From Stereocaulon alpinum (Eukaryota > Ascomycota > Lecanoromycetes > Lecanorales > Stereocaulaceae): a stretch of 64,000 nucleotides of DNA. The notes beneath the pieces are model-generated. The model was given only the letters and a program-made list of their open reading frames with translations. It was not told the DNA's origin and searched no databases. A program made the position numbers and the translations under genes. Below are positions 22,839-34,033 of the stretch, piece by piece. The stretch covers positions 124,001 to 188,000 of the forward strand of contig JAEUBA010000047.1 in NCBI GenBank assembly GCA_018257865.1. The letters run 5' to 3'. Within the stretch, counting starts at the first letter, position 1. Each line of letters begins with the position of its first letter.

Positions 22839-24229
22839 ATGGCCACCCTAGGCGCCTATGAGGGCAGACACAAAGTCACAATAGTAGGCTCAGGCAATTG
22901 GTGAGCTTCTGCCAGCTCCAATGCCAGCTGGCGAAGCTGACACCCGTGCTCGCCATGGAGGGGAACAACCATAGCCAAGGTCATTGCCGAGAACACAAAA
23001 GAGCACCCAGATCTCTTCGAAGAAAATGTGCAGATGTGGGTGTATGAGGAGGAAATCACCATACCAGAAGCATCGAAGCTACACGATCCATCTTCAGAGT
23101 ATGCTAAGGAGAAACACAAGCTCACAACGCTGATCAACCACTTCCACGAAAATGTCAAGTACCTGCCCAACATTGCCCTGCCACACAACATCATCGCCAA
23201 TCCTTCGCTACAAGATTCCGTGAAAGACTCTACAATCCTCATATTCAATCTCCCGCATCAATTCATAGACAAACTATGCGATCAGATGAAGGGACATGTT
23301 CTATCATACGCACGAGGAGTATCCTGCATCAAAGGCGTCAGCGTGTCAAGTGAAGATATCAAGCTCTTCTCCGAGTCAATAGGTGAAAAGCTAGAAATAT
23401 ACGTCGGCGCATTATCAGGTGCAAACATCGCCAATGAAGTGGCACTGGAGAAATTCTCAGAAACCACCGTCGCCTACGATCCTCCCCCAATGGACTCCCG
23501 AAGTGCTACACCAAAGGAGGGACGTACCCCGCAAGCCTCCGAACTGGACCTGACACAGATCACAGAACACAAAGACTCGAAGGGTTTGAAGTCAAAAGTG
23601 AGACTGACTGCCCAGCCATCCGAACTCCCGCCCCTGGACCATCGACTCATACATACCCTCTTCCACCGCCCTTACTTCCACGTCCACGTCGTCTCTGACG
23701 TCGCCGGCGTCTCCCTTGGCGGCGCCCTTAAGAATATTGTGGCTCTCGCAGCCGGGTTCGTCGCAGGCCTGGGATGGGGCGACAATGCCAAAGCAGCCAT
23801 AATGCGCATTGGGCTCCTGGAGATGCGGAAATTCGGAAAAATGTTCTTCGAGAACAGCGTGCGCACTGCTACATTCACGGAAGAGAGTGCAGGTGTAGCG
23901 GACCTAATCACGAGTTGTTCGGGTGGCAGGAATTTCCGGTGCGCAAAGATGAGTGTGGAGAGGAAGATGAGTATCGCGGAGGTGGAGAAGAGTGAATTGA
24001 ACGGGCAGATGTTGCAGGGCGTTAGTACTGCGCAGGAAGTCTATGGGTTTTTGAAGGCGAGGGGAAAGGAGAATGAGTTTCCGTTGCTTACTAGTACATA
24101 TCGTAAGTCAAGAACGCAACTCCAATCTCAGAAATACATACTGACAACACATGAATGACAGGCATCCTACAAGGCGAAGCCAAAGTCGAAGACTTACCAG
24201 ATCTCGTCGCGAAACCAAATGAATTCTAA
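22839..24229 (+). CDS. GPD1: NAD-dependent glycerol-3-phosphate dehydrogenase
   Basis: Reduces dihydroxyacetone phosphate to glycerol 3-phosphate with NADH in the cytosol, feeding glycerol and lipid synthesis and osmotic adjustment. Exons 22839-22900, 22961-24102 and 24162-24229 total 1272 nt, 423 residues. The first intron (60 nt) splits the dinucleotide-binding motif GSGNWG. Also seen: NIALPHNIIANPSL, VGALSGANIANEVA, HRPYFHVHVVSDVAGVSLG, GALKNIVALAAGFVAGLGWG with the catalytic Lys, GDNAKAAIMRIG, ESAGVADLITSCSGGRN and the end LPDLVAKPNEF. About 40 polar residues (near SATPKEGRTPQASE) are inserted before LDHRLIHTLF compared with yeast; I recall a similar insert in other Pezizomycotina enzymes. 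A C/T-rich promoter precedes the ATG. Confidence 0.96.
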
Positions 24230-25487
24230 TCTTAGTCGTACATACTGAAATACCAATACCATTACCTGCTTTCCCACCTCATACCCTCCCCTCACCCCCA
24301 TCACCCAAACACCTTGCAACCTCCTCATCTCCACCATACCCCTTCTATCAAAGAAACCAACTACTCCCCATTTCCCACATTATTCTACCACTTTTTAATC
24401 TCTCTTACATCTATCCATCGATAGCTAGCGAACCCTTATATATCTATAAGGCGATGTTCCCCATCTCATCACCATCATTACGCATTCCAATCCTACTACA
24501 CTACCAATTCTATCCTAACCCATCCTATCCTATCCCCCCTCATCACCTAACTATCCTATCCCTCCTCATCACCTAACTAATCTCTAACCCTAAGCACGCC
24601 AAGCACGACTCCTTCTTTTAGGTCGCACTCCTATCACTGATTAACGGGCTATACTTCAGTTGAATTTTGATGGTAGGGTAGATAAGATGGATGAGGTAGA
24701 TGAGGGGGAGTTATGGGGAGAATCAGGTTGCATGGGAGGGGGGTGAGTTAGTGAGTTAGTCAGGGGAGAGGTGGGAGTGGGGATAAGGATCAGATTGATG
24801 GAGAAGGAGGGAGAGGGAGAGGGATCGGGAGGTTGTACTGGTCGTAAACAACGGAGGGGGAGATTTGAGAGGATTGGAGAAATATAAAGGGGACGGGGGG
24901 TGCGTGGGGATGGGACGAGGATGGTATCTTGGCAGTAATGAGTGCGTGATGTAAAGGCGTACATGCTTCGAGCTTGGGGGTTGAGATATGTAGAGGCTGA
25001 GAAGTGTGGGTTCTGAGAATGTGAGCTTTGGGATGAAGGTAGGGGTACTGAGTAGTGCGTTGGGCATTCGGGTTTTAAGGATGTGTTGGATGACAGAATG
25101 AGAGGTGATGAGGACGGGGACGTAATGTACCTAGGGGATGGTTCGAAGGCTATCGCGGTACCGAACGAAGACCCGAGTAAGGTATCTTCAAGCAATTCGA
25201 CGGTTCGATTGTATGCCCGTCGATTTTACACCGCAGATGAGGTGGACACGATCATGGTTGACGGGCTTGACATTTTTGACGAGGGTGACTTCCAAGAGCT
25301 GCAGGTATCCTTCCTCATAGGCGGTAGAGATCGTTATCAGTGGAAAGCTAGAACCGGATTGCATTGGCAAAACTTGTGTCTAGCGACCTGCTATGTCCAC
25401 GAACCTAAGCGATAGCTGGTGAACGCCTTCGTTTCTCTGTATGCATGTATGACCACTATCCTCGGCCCACACTTCTCTGGTGTAGTT
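24230..25487. other. C/T-rich intergenic region
   Basis: About 1.26 kb between the convergent glycerol-3-phosphate dehydrogenase and eS28 genes. Strongly strand-biased (C/T-rich to about 24600, then G-rich), giving only low-complexity frames. A plus-strand frame at 25083-25415 (110 residues, acidic start) is not low complexity but matches nothing I know. A short duplication is listed separately. Confidence 0.5.
24519..24578 (+). repeat. Short tandem duplication
   Basis: Two near-identical ~28 bp units of the form TATCCTATCC-C-CCTCATCACCTAACTA stand side by side, differing by a base or two. They lie in the C/T-rich 3' flank of the glycerol-3-phosphate dehydrogenase gene. Confidence 0.6.
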
Positions 25488-26005
25488 TCATCTCAACCTC
25501 CTCGCCTCTCTCTCAGATTCTAGTAAGCAGAGGATATCATCTTCGCGCACTAATCGCACACAGCGCACATTAGCCTCTCTCATCACTCTCCCACGAATCC
25601 ACCCATATGCACCTCCCACTCCCCTTCCCCATACATAAAACCATGGTATAGATAGGTATAGGTTTAGGAAATGGGGACATACCAGGCCCCTTAACATTTC
25701 GAATAATAGATCTCGTCGTATCATCCATGAATTCGACGCGGACTTGCGTTACGCCGCCTCTAGATCCTGTTGCACACCGCATATCATCAGTCCATGTGCC
25801 TGTTTTTCTGCTATTGCAGTTGGATAAGGGAATATGATAGCGGAGGGATGGAGGGAGGGAGCAGAGGAGATGGAGAGGGCAGGGGGAGTGTGAAGGTCGA
25901 AGGGCAGGGGAATGGGGAAAATTGGGGGGGAGAGGGAACTGTACCAGTCCTTCCCAACACCCTAGTAACTTTTACGAGCTTGACGGGTATTTTAGACGAG
26001 TCCAT
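25488..26005 (-). CDS. RPS28: Small ribosomal subunit protein eS28
   Basis: Cytosolic 40S ribosomal protein near the mRNA exit. Three exons, 26005-25945, 25766-25683 and 25549-25488, total 207 nt, 68 residues, the family's usual length. Read across the joins: MDSSKIPVKLVKVTRVLGRT, then GSRGGVTQVRVEFMDDT, TRSIIRNVKGP, then VREDDILCLLESEREARRLR with a TGA at 25488. Only one residue (Ile in SSKIPVK) stands out against the near-invariant eukaryotic form I remember. The introns are 178 and 133 nt, longer than most here, as is common in ribosomal protein genes. Phase is consistent at both joins. The gene is hard to see because no exon exceeds 84 nt. Confidence 0.95.
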
Positions 26006-26519
26006 CTTTACACTATAGTTCTCTCAGGCTTCGGGGAGCGCGTAGATATGCGTATGCGTTGGTAGAGGGATCAGGAAGGCGAGGTTGTGCTGCTGAATGG
26101 GAGTGTCGTGGATTTCGATGCTTGCGGAGCAGAAAGTTTGTGGGCGGGTTGTAATGCCAAGGCGCTAGTGTGGTGGGGATAGGGCTGAATGCGATTGGTG
26201 GGAGCAGAAAATTAGAAGATACTCCCACAATTCACAAGTATTCTATACGGATTTCTGTTTGCCATTGACTTACTGGGGGACATTGGATATATCTCCTGAG
26301 ATCTTATTGATATATCTGGCGAATAGAGGGTGTTGTGGAATTTGAGCCAATCAGCACGGAACGTGAGCAGTGAGATTGAGACGAAGATATCTCTGGTGCC
26401 ATTGTGCTACTCTCTTTGCCATATAACATCTTTGTCTGGTCATCATCTATACGGAAGAGCTGGTCCAGCTCTTGAACGGTGTGAAGTGGGAACCAGCTTT
26501 TTCGAGCGTCCGAACGAAC
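26006..26519. promoter_or_regulatory. Divergent promoter region of eS28 and ATP phosphoribosyltransferase genes
   Basis: 514 bp between two outward-facing start codons, so it should contain both promoters and leaders. No general-control (TGACTC) box was noticed here by eye. Confidence 0.4.
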
Positions 26520-27738
26520 ATGGACCTTGTCAACCAGTCAGTATAGTCCAGGACTTCCCCCCCGCCGCCCATTTGCACCGTACACCCTCGAATGACCCAT
26601 CACTAACAATCCTCACAGCCTAGAAGGTCGTCTTCTCTTCGCCATACCCAAGAGTGAGCCTCACCACTCTTCTACGACATGCCGAAGCTGAATCACACCC
26701 AGAGGGCCGTCTCCAACAAGCAACTCTCGAACTCCTCGAAGGCTCCGACATTCAATTCAAGCGCGGAAACCGCCTCGATATCGCCCTCGTCAAGAACCAT
26801 CAAATCGCCCTTGTCTTCCTCCCTGCAGCCGACATACCCACTTTCGTTGGCGAAGGCCGAGTCGCTCTGGGGATAACGGGCGCTGATCAGGTTGCGGAAC
26901 ATGAGGCGCTGAGTCCTGCTACGGAGGAGACGGGCGTGGAGAGGGTTTTAGATCTCGGTTTTGGGAAGTGCAACTTGCAGGTGCAGGTGCCGGAGAAAGG
27001 GGAGATACAGCGGCCGGAGGGGTTGGTGGGGAAGAATGTTGTGACGAGTTTCGTGGGGTTGACGGAACAATATTTCGCGAGGCTGGAGGGTCTGGACAAT
27101 AAGATGGTCAATGGGGATGGGGATGTGCCGGTTAGAAATCGATTGAGGACGAAGATAAAATATGTGGGTGGCAGTGTGGAGGCTGCCTGTGCGTTAGGGG
27201 TGGCGGATGGGATTGTGGACCTTGTCGGTAAGATATTGAAGAATTCATCTGTGAGTAGAGTTTGCTGACAACGCGCAGAATCTGGAGAAACAATGAAAGC
27301 AGCCGGCCTCAAAGCCATAGACACCGTCGTCGAAAGCACAGCGGTACTAATCGCATCGAAACATCCATCGAATCAGAAACTCGTCGATATTATAAGGAGA
27401 AGGATCGAAGGCTTCATTGGTACGTTCTACTCTCTTCTTCGCTCCACAAATTATCACTCCTCCATTGACACGATCTAGCCGCACAAAAGTACATCCTCTG
27501 CCAATACAACGTAAAACGCTCCCTCCTCAAAGAGGCGACGACAATCACACCTGGCAAACGAGCTCCTACTATCACAGCACTGGAAGACCCAGACTGGGCG
27601 GCTGTCAACTCCATGGTGTTAAAGGAAGAAATAGGGAGTGTCATGGATAGGCTGACGGCTTGTGGTGCTGAAGACATTCTTGTATTTAACATTGCGAACT
27701 CGAGACCTGGCCTAGGAGGTACAGGAGGGTCGTCTTGA
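26520..27738 (+). CDS. HIS1: ATP phosphoribosyltransferase, first step of histidine biosynthesis
   Basis: Condenses ATP and PRPP to phosphoribosyl-ATP in the cytosol; the feedback-controlled entry to histidine synthesis. Five exons: 26520-26536, 26619-26653, 26703-27227, 27279-27419 and 27479-27738, total 978 nt, 325 residues, slightly above the ~300 of yeast. Reading across the joins gives MDLVNHLEGRLLFAIPKKGR, then LQQATLELLEGSDIQFKRGN, VFLPAADIPTFVGEGRVALG, ITGADQVAEHE, the PRPP-binding stretch VDGIVDLVESGETMKAAGL, and the C-terminal ACT-like regulatory domain (ITPGKRAPTITALEDPDW, LTACGAEDILVFNIANSRPG). The first two exons are only 17 and 35 nt. All introns are 49-82 nt with normal signals. 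Intact. Confidence 0.96.
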
Positions 27739-29025
27739 CATACTATGAGATAATGAAGATAGACTTTTTACGTGGCATCGGGTCTGGACTCGCAACTACG
27801 ATCTACTGCCATGGTGGCTTCCCTTCGGCTACCTGGACCAGACTACGGACTCAAGATGCCAAGACACAAGTTCTGCGAATGGACGCAACACATATGCACT
27901 AGGACATGAGTTAAAAACAACTGTATACGCGATAGCCTTCCAGCACGCCTCGCAAACTTTACCCCACCCACCCCCTTCCCCCCATTCCCCCACCCCCATC
28001 ATCACGACCCTTCCCCCCCCCTTTCCTCCTCCCCTCCCCACCAAACCCAACAACCACTCCCACAAAACAACCCACTAACAAAGATCCCCTCCCAACTCTC
28101 AATCTATCCCCAGCTCTATAACGAAACATGCTTCCCATCCCCTACCATCTACCTCCTCCCTCCGACTCCCTACCGAGTATAATTCATCACGCAAAGCACA
28201 CTTCTCGTGACTTCTCATAGCAAAGAATCCCATAAGCAGGAGAAGGTATACAGTGAGTCACTAGCACGTCCACCACGCAGAGCACCATAACGAAATATCC
28301 TCGTCACCCAACATCATCTCCCTCCTCCCTTCGACTCCCTACCGAGCATGATTCATCGCGCACAGACCCACGTTGAAGTGCCTTACCACTATCAGAGGCA
28401 GACTACAGTGACTCCTAGGGTTTGATATACGGATAGCAGTCGGTAGGGTGGGGGGCATTGGTTCCCTATCCTTCTTGATCCTCTCTTAATTCTAAGTGTT
28501 ATTTATAATATATATGCACTCTTCGAGTGACTTATCGTAGCAGAGTACTCCGTAGCTTGACGAGGGCATCCAATTGGGAAGTCAGACATCTTACGCGGCA
28601 CGCTACATGGAGGACGTATGATGAACATGATGGCGGGTTGAGGAAGTAGGTAGTTGGTTATACATAAGTGGTGTAGAGTTCTGTGATTAAGATGGTAAAG
28701 TGGATATAGATGATCGGAGGCCATAGTATATGACTGGATGTGTGCCATGTTGGAGATATGTAAGGAAGTTGAATGGCGATGGCAGGAAGGAGGTGGGGGT
28801 TTGTGTTTGTGTATAGTGATTGAGGTTGAGGTGGGAGGGTGTAGATGATAGTGGTTGGATTGGATTACAAGTGGGTAGGTTAAGGGTTCTAGGTCGATGC
28901 TTAGGGGATGCTGAGTTGGAATTCAACCTACCAGCGAGGATGAAGTAGGTAAGGCCGCAGCAACAGAAATACATAGACGAGTCTAGAAAAACTTAATATG
29001 AAAAGAACCCACCACCCCCCCAAAC
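27739..29025. other. Intergenic region with degenerate repeats
   Basis: C-rich then AT-rich non-coding sequence between the 3' ends of the HIS1 gene and the large minus-strand gene. Holds the degenerate repeat units listed below; no gene supported. Confidence 0.5.
28150..28565 (+). repeat. Degenerate local repeats
   Basis: CTCCGACTCCCTACCGAGTA-type sequence near 28157 recurs near 28328, each followed by a variant of ATTCATCACGCAAAGCACA. A following unit (CTTCTCGTGACTTCTCATAG near 28202) recurs in diverged form near 28520 (CTTCGAGTGACTTATCGTAG). Differences are largely transitions. Probably an old, partly RIP-mutated repeat cluster. Confidence 0.5.
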
Positions 29026-32000
29026 TCACGAATTCTTAACCCTTGCCTTCTCTTTAGCATCCCACCCATGGCTCCCATCAGCATTAAGCCTAGTCAGCAG
29101 ATAATCATACTCAGCAAAAAGTCTCCCGCGCCAGCTAAACGCATACGGTGCCCCAATATGTCTTTGGTAGTTATTAATTCTTTTGCCGATTTCGATGAGA
29201 CGGCGGTCTGAGAGGCGTTCATGCCGCGGGACGTCTCTTGGGAGTTCTGGATGGCGACGCTTGCGTTCTTGGAGGGTTGGTCTGCGCTGCCTTCGAGGAG
29301 GTGCTGCTTCGTGCGGAGGAGTAGGAGCCGCTGGTGGTGGTGCTGGTTGGGCTTGGCGTATTATGGATGGAAGCAGATCCTGCGTGATGGTTTGCTGCAT
29401 TTGCTTGATGCTGGCTTCAATGTCTCTGAAAGATCTCACGATATCGAGGTTGGGTGATAGTGTTTGTAGTGGCTGCCGCTGCGGCGTGCGACGTGGACTT
29501 GTTATGCTAGCTCTAATCGTCGCATTTCCTCTGCTGCTGAACCTGGCGGGTAGACTTTGGTGGCGTTGGCGCTGGGTATTGAAATTCTCGTTGCGAATAG
29601 TACCGGTATTTGGTGTTGGTGGTGCGGCTTGCGAGCGCCCTGGTGCACGGTCTTGTCCCTCGTCTACAGATGATGCCTCGTGCGTTGGATGATCTCTGGA
29701 TTGCATGACGTCTTGATCAGGACTTAGTGGAGACCAATGTGGTGGCGTAGGAAGTAGGATTTCATCGTCATCGTCAAGAACTGGTCGCCAATCATCTTCA
29801 ATGGTAGGCTCTTGAGAAGCCACAGTTTCAGTTGACCCTTGGCCACCTTCTGCTTCACTCCTCAGTGATGAGCTCGGTTGGACTTTAAGAGTGTCCGGTA
29901 ATGGTTGAACTGTGCTGGGATCCATTCGCTTTGTCGGTCTTGTTCTGGAAATTGGCGAGCCATCGACTCCAGCGCTTGCATTCGCGGCGCCGCTGGACTT
30001 CTTGAGCCTTTTCGTCTTCCGCAATGAGGATGATGATTGATTGGCTTCAGCAGTAGGTTCCTCGGCAGCTACGACATCACTCATTTTCCTTCGCTTACCT
30101 GCCTCCACTTCTGAAGGTGGAGGAATTGGTACGCGGTGTCTGAATGCGTCGTTCGTCGTGGGCAGCTGAGCAGACGTAGACGGATTCTCCGTCACCTGAT
30201 GTGCCGGTATGCTAATATCGGCTGGGGACCTTGATGGTTCGACAATGCTATTCGGACGTCTAAACCTCGGAAGCTGCCCGTAGAACCTGGTTGGTTCTAT
30301 CGACGATTGTTGCCGGGGACGGGCACTATGACCTGCTGTCGGATATTGTAAAGGGCAGCCGGGCGAATTGCTTGTGTTGGCTGCAATTTTTGCGGTAGAT
30401 GAGCCAGAAGAGGGATCAAGAAATGGGTCTGACGAAAGAAAGCCTTTTGCCCCCTCCATTGTGTCCTCGTTACCAATACCTTTGTCCTTAGCTACGCATT
30501 TCCGGCCTTGATACTATGACTTCGATTAGCTACTTGACCCGAAAAAGTATAGACACTTCTAACCCGTTCAGCGTTCTCCTCACGCTCGAGAATGATACGG
30601 CAAGCATTCCTTAAGTGATCTGAATGGCCGTGACAATTGCTGATTTGCTTTACATGAGTCATGAATTCCAACTTTCCCCCTGGAAAAGACTTTAGACTTG
30701 GCATCGAAAGATCACGTCGAGTGAAGTAGCCTGGCAAGAATTGACAAGTGCAAGGATGACTTTCGATGGGCATCGTCAACTCCCGCCTGTGGTCAGGATT
30801 ATGCCAGCTTCTTGTGCTTTGCGCCTTGCGGCGATACCCATGCTCTGCGCACGAAGTCAGCGTCGGCTTCCCACAGGGTGGAAGAGCGCGATCCCGAATG
30901 TGCGATGGGACACCCATTTTCCTTTTTGAGCCCTCAGAATCGTCAACGGCAGTAGCTTTGCTGCTCTCAATGTCTGCAAGCTTGAATCCTGCCGTTTGTT
31001 CTACTTTAATCTTCATATGCTTTCGTTTCTCCTCGAGGCGCTTCTCAGTTGTATTTTGTGTGCCCATTTGAGAGTCTCGAGAAGGTGCAGCAATGCCCAC
31101 ACATATTGATGCCACCTCTGGGTCGTCCACAGTGTCATTATTGGTCGAAGACCCATATGTCGTTATCAGACCCGATATCTTCTGTCGCTTTGGGGACGCC
31201 TTTAAATCATCTTCTGAGTCCCTCTTCCTCGTACCCTCGAAAGTCTGAGGCCTTGAATGGTCCCTGCAATATTCTGCTGCTTTCTCTCCCCGCTTGCGAC
31301 GCCCTTCTTCTATTATTGCTTCCATTAGCGCGGCCTCTTTCCTGGCCTTGGCCAGTCTATGCTCTGCATAGTCGACGGCAGGTTGTTGAACGAAGCCATT
31401 CTCCTCAAGCCTCCGTCTTCGTCTATCGCTGTTATAGATTGAGGGAGATGGTGACGTTTGTACTATTATTATTCCATTTCGTGCTGCGAGAGGTGACAAA
31501 CCTGTAGACTCTCGCTTCGTCACTTTGATGGATGCTTGACGATCAGGGGAAGAACGGGGCATTCGCTGTGTCATTGATGTGTCCTGGGACGAAGTCTCGC
31601 TTGTGTGGCGATGTCTGGAGTTACATCCATGAGGTGGTATAGGTGATTCACCAAAACTCATCTCTTCAGAAGAAACTGGTGGCGGCGCCCAAGGATAGTC
31701 CTCGTCCACCCTTCTTCTACGACCCAAAACGTGCTTTACAGCTGACTCTGATTTGTAACGTCGAGTCATCGATGTTGACGGTGTTCCTAGGAAAGCGTAG
31801 CGATCGAAAGGCTTCTGGGCTGACTCTTCAATCGAAGGGATGGGCTTAGTGTCGCTCGCAGCTTGTTCACGTCGAGGTTGTGGTGTTGCCAATGCTCTTT
31901 TCGGTCGTTGATGGGACGGGCTTTGGGTCCCTTGAGAGTCAGACAAAATTCCTGCAACCTTGTCGCCAATTTGTCGAACACTACCCTTTTGCTTGGTCCC

Positions 32001-32318
32001 GCTTCGTATAGGAGCCACCACTTTTGGGGACTTGAGCCGACCTTTCTTCGATTCGCTCGACTTTGAAGTACACCCTTGGCTCGAACAGGATCTCGAGGGT
32101 GCTCCGGCTGATGATACAGGGCTTGTAGGCGTTGTTTTTGTGGGTGATCCATCAATTGCGTATTGGACATTTGAAGTCGTTGAGCTTAACCATGAGTGAT
32201 TGACAGTTTGATCATCGGACACTTCAATTCTGCATTTATGTGTCAGTAAGCGAAGATTGGTAGGTCAGAGAATACCATACAAAGGACGGTGCTCGGCAAA
32301 GCCAATCGAATCTGGCAT
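29026..32318 (-). CDS. Large disordered hypothetical protein, 1063 residues
   Basis: Two long minus-strand frames (576 and 477 codons) are joined here into one gene. Exons 32318-32281, 32229-30564 and 30513-29026 total 3192 nt, in phase. Intron 1 is 51 nt (GTATGG donor, TACTGAC branch, TGCAG); intron 2 is 50 nt (GTTAGA donor, GCTAATC branch, CATAG) and removes the stop of the first frame. The protein starts MPDSIGFAEHRPLIEVSDDQ. Most of it is Ser/Pro/Arg-rich and disordered. A Cys/His-rich patch before the second join (PCTCQFLPG, SNCHGHSDHLRNACRIIL, then GRKC) may bind zinc. A conserved-looking C-terminal block follows (LSDRRLIEIGKRINNYQRHI, PYAFSWRGRLFAEYDYLLTR). Likely nuclear; no family recognised and no function proposed. 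Confidence 0.72.
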
Positions 32319-34033
32319 GAGTGACATTCAGGATACAGTGAGAGGAGATGAAAGAAAATGTTGAAGGAGAAACGATCACGGACGACAGAGATCGCGCGCT
32401 CCCATGACATGGCAGTCAGACGCGTTCCAGGGGCTAATATCAGACCCATTGAGTGTTAAGAAGGCGTTGATTGGACGATCTACAAAGTCCAGGTCAAGTT
32501 GGTAGCAGCCACGCTTACACGCAAATCTACCCTGCCAGCGAAGTAAATCTCAACCGTAATTGCCTGGAACGCCATTCTTGCATAAATTAAAGCAGCCGAT
32601 ACACCAGCACAATAACAAATCTCTCCGCATCAAATCGCAGTAGTATGACTGATGCTTTCGGGCATCGGAAACCACCCCGTTGTACACATCGTGCACATTG
32701 TGAGAGGTCAAAAAAAGTTCGTGTGCCCAGTTGCTCGCTTGGCTTGGGGCTCCGTCGACCGAAATTTGACACGCCTAGGGTGGCATACTTAGCTTGCAGA
32801 TAGCTCCGGAAAGGTACATTAGCGGTCCAGATTAGGGGTCCCAGGACTCGGAAACACACCCCGAAACAAGCCACGCCAGGGGTTCAAGCTTTAGGTCGTC
32901 CTCATTTCGCTGCTATATCACAGTCGCCTACGACGTTAATTCAATTGGCGTTGTTCTGGAACCCATCCCTGGCGCCTGGGTCGAACTCTGATCTTCCTCT
33001 CCTAGACACCTTTGCAAGGATATATCGTGTCCAAGCTTCCAGAACAGCAAACATAGGTGCCCTTTTCTGCGTCTCACAGAAGGTCAAGATCGCCTCATAC
33101 CGCTCTTCTCCATCCGCAGCCGTAGTCTCGAGCACTTTCGGCAGATCAACGGGCAAAGATATGGAGGCTGTCTGACGTCCTCCGTAAATGGGGCAGTGCC
33201 TTGCAAAAGGCAGGCATAGTCGAGTAGTCCAGTGGAAAGTCTCTTCCGATCGTATCGTGACTGCCATTCCATGATAGAACGCTTCCAGCTATTCTGCGAA
33301 CTCTGCAAGCCTTGGGTGAGCGAATACAGTGACTAAAAGACCTTCATTATCAGCTTCAGTAGGATAATCCCAGAGCGAGAGGATGGATCTTTCGTATATG
33401 ATTCGTGGGCCAGCTGTGTAAGCACACTCCTCTCCTCCGTTACTTCATTGCGCTCCTTCTCGCATATCCAGGACCTGATACTTTGAGAATGGTATTGAGG
33501 ATCACGTGAGAGCTGGTCTTCGGGTAATGATGATTGAGCCTAATTATCCTCATCTTCTTTCCTCTGCTACCGGCTGTGGCACGCTGCGAAGCTGTAGGCC
33601 CTTGATAGCCCGCCTCCTCGGCATGAGCTGAAAATTTGAAACGTAGCTTTCCGTCTTCGCAATTGAGAGATGCTCGTAGGGACATCTTCGAAACCATCGC
33701 GAAGCCTTGTTCTTGTGGACATGTGTACAACGTGAATGAAGTAGCAGAGGAGCAGAAAGAGATCGTTGATGTGGAAATATGTAATTCGTAACAATGAGAT
33801 GGCACGAAGGTGCAATCCTAGCGCAGCCCCGCAGCCTAGCAGAATCGACACAGCTGCCGAAGCCCATGATCGCCTAGAGCCCGCCTGAGAGGCTCAGAAG
33901 ACCCCGGAGGTTGCCCCGAGAAGCTTGAGACCAGGACACCTTGGAGCCAAACCCATCACTGAACCCACCAATAACGAGCGGGTAGCACTCCTGCCGTCGG
34001 ACTTGCGTGTTGTCGGCTGTACCCTTCTAATGC
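32319..34033. other. Region with unresolved minus-strand coding remnants at about 32941-33867
   Basis: Several minus-strand segments read like protein but do not join cleanly: HINDLFLLLCYFIHVVHMST near 33780, then IIYERSILSLWDYPTEADNE and LLVTVFAHPRLAEFAE near 33290-33400 ending in TAG, then ERYEAILTFCETQKRAPMFA near 33060. They may be exons of one gene or parts of a decayed one; no family recognised. 32319-32940 and 33868-34033 show nothing. Confidence 0.25.

Noticed and set aside
22839..24229. Polar insert in glycerol-3-phosphate dehydrogenase as a novelty
   Set aside because: Similar inserts occur in Pezizomycotina enzymes as far as I recall, so it is probably ordinary.
24656..25195. 179-residue minus-strand frame
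   Set aside because: Ser/Pro/Leu low complexity caused by the strand-biased C/T tract; overlapping frames look alike.
29183..29692. 169-residue plus-strand frame with Trp/Arg-rich composition
   Set aside because: Antisense to the exon of the 1063-residue protein; composition explained by that exon's codons.
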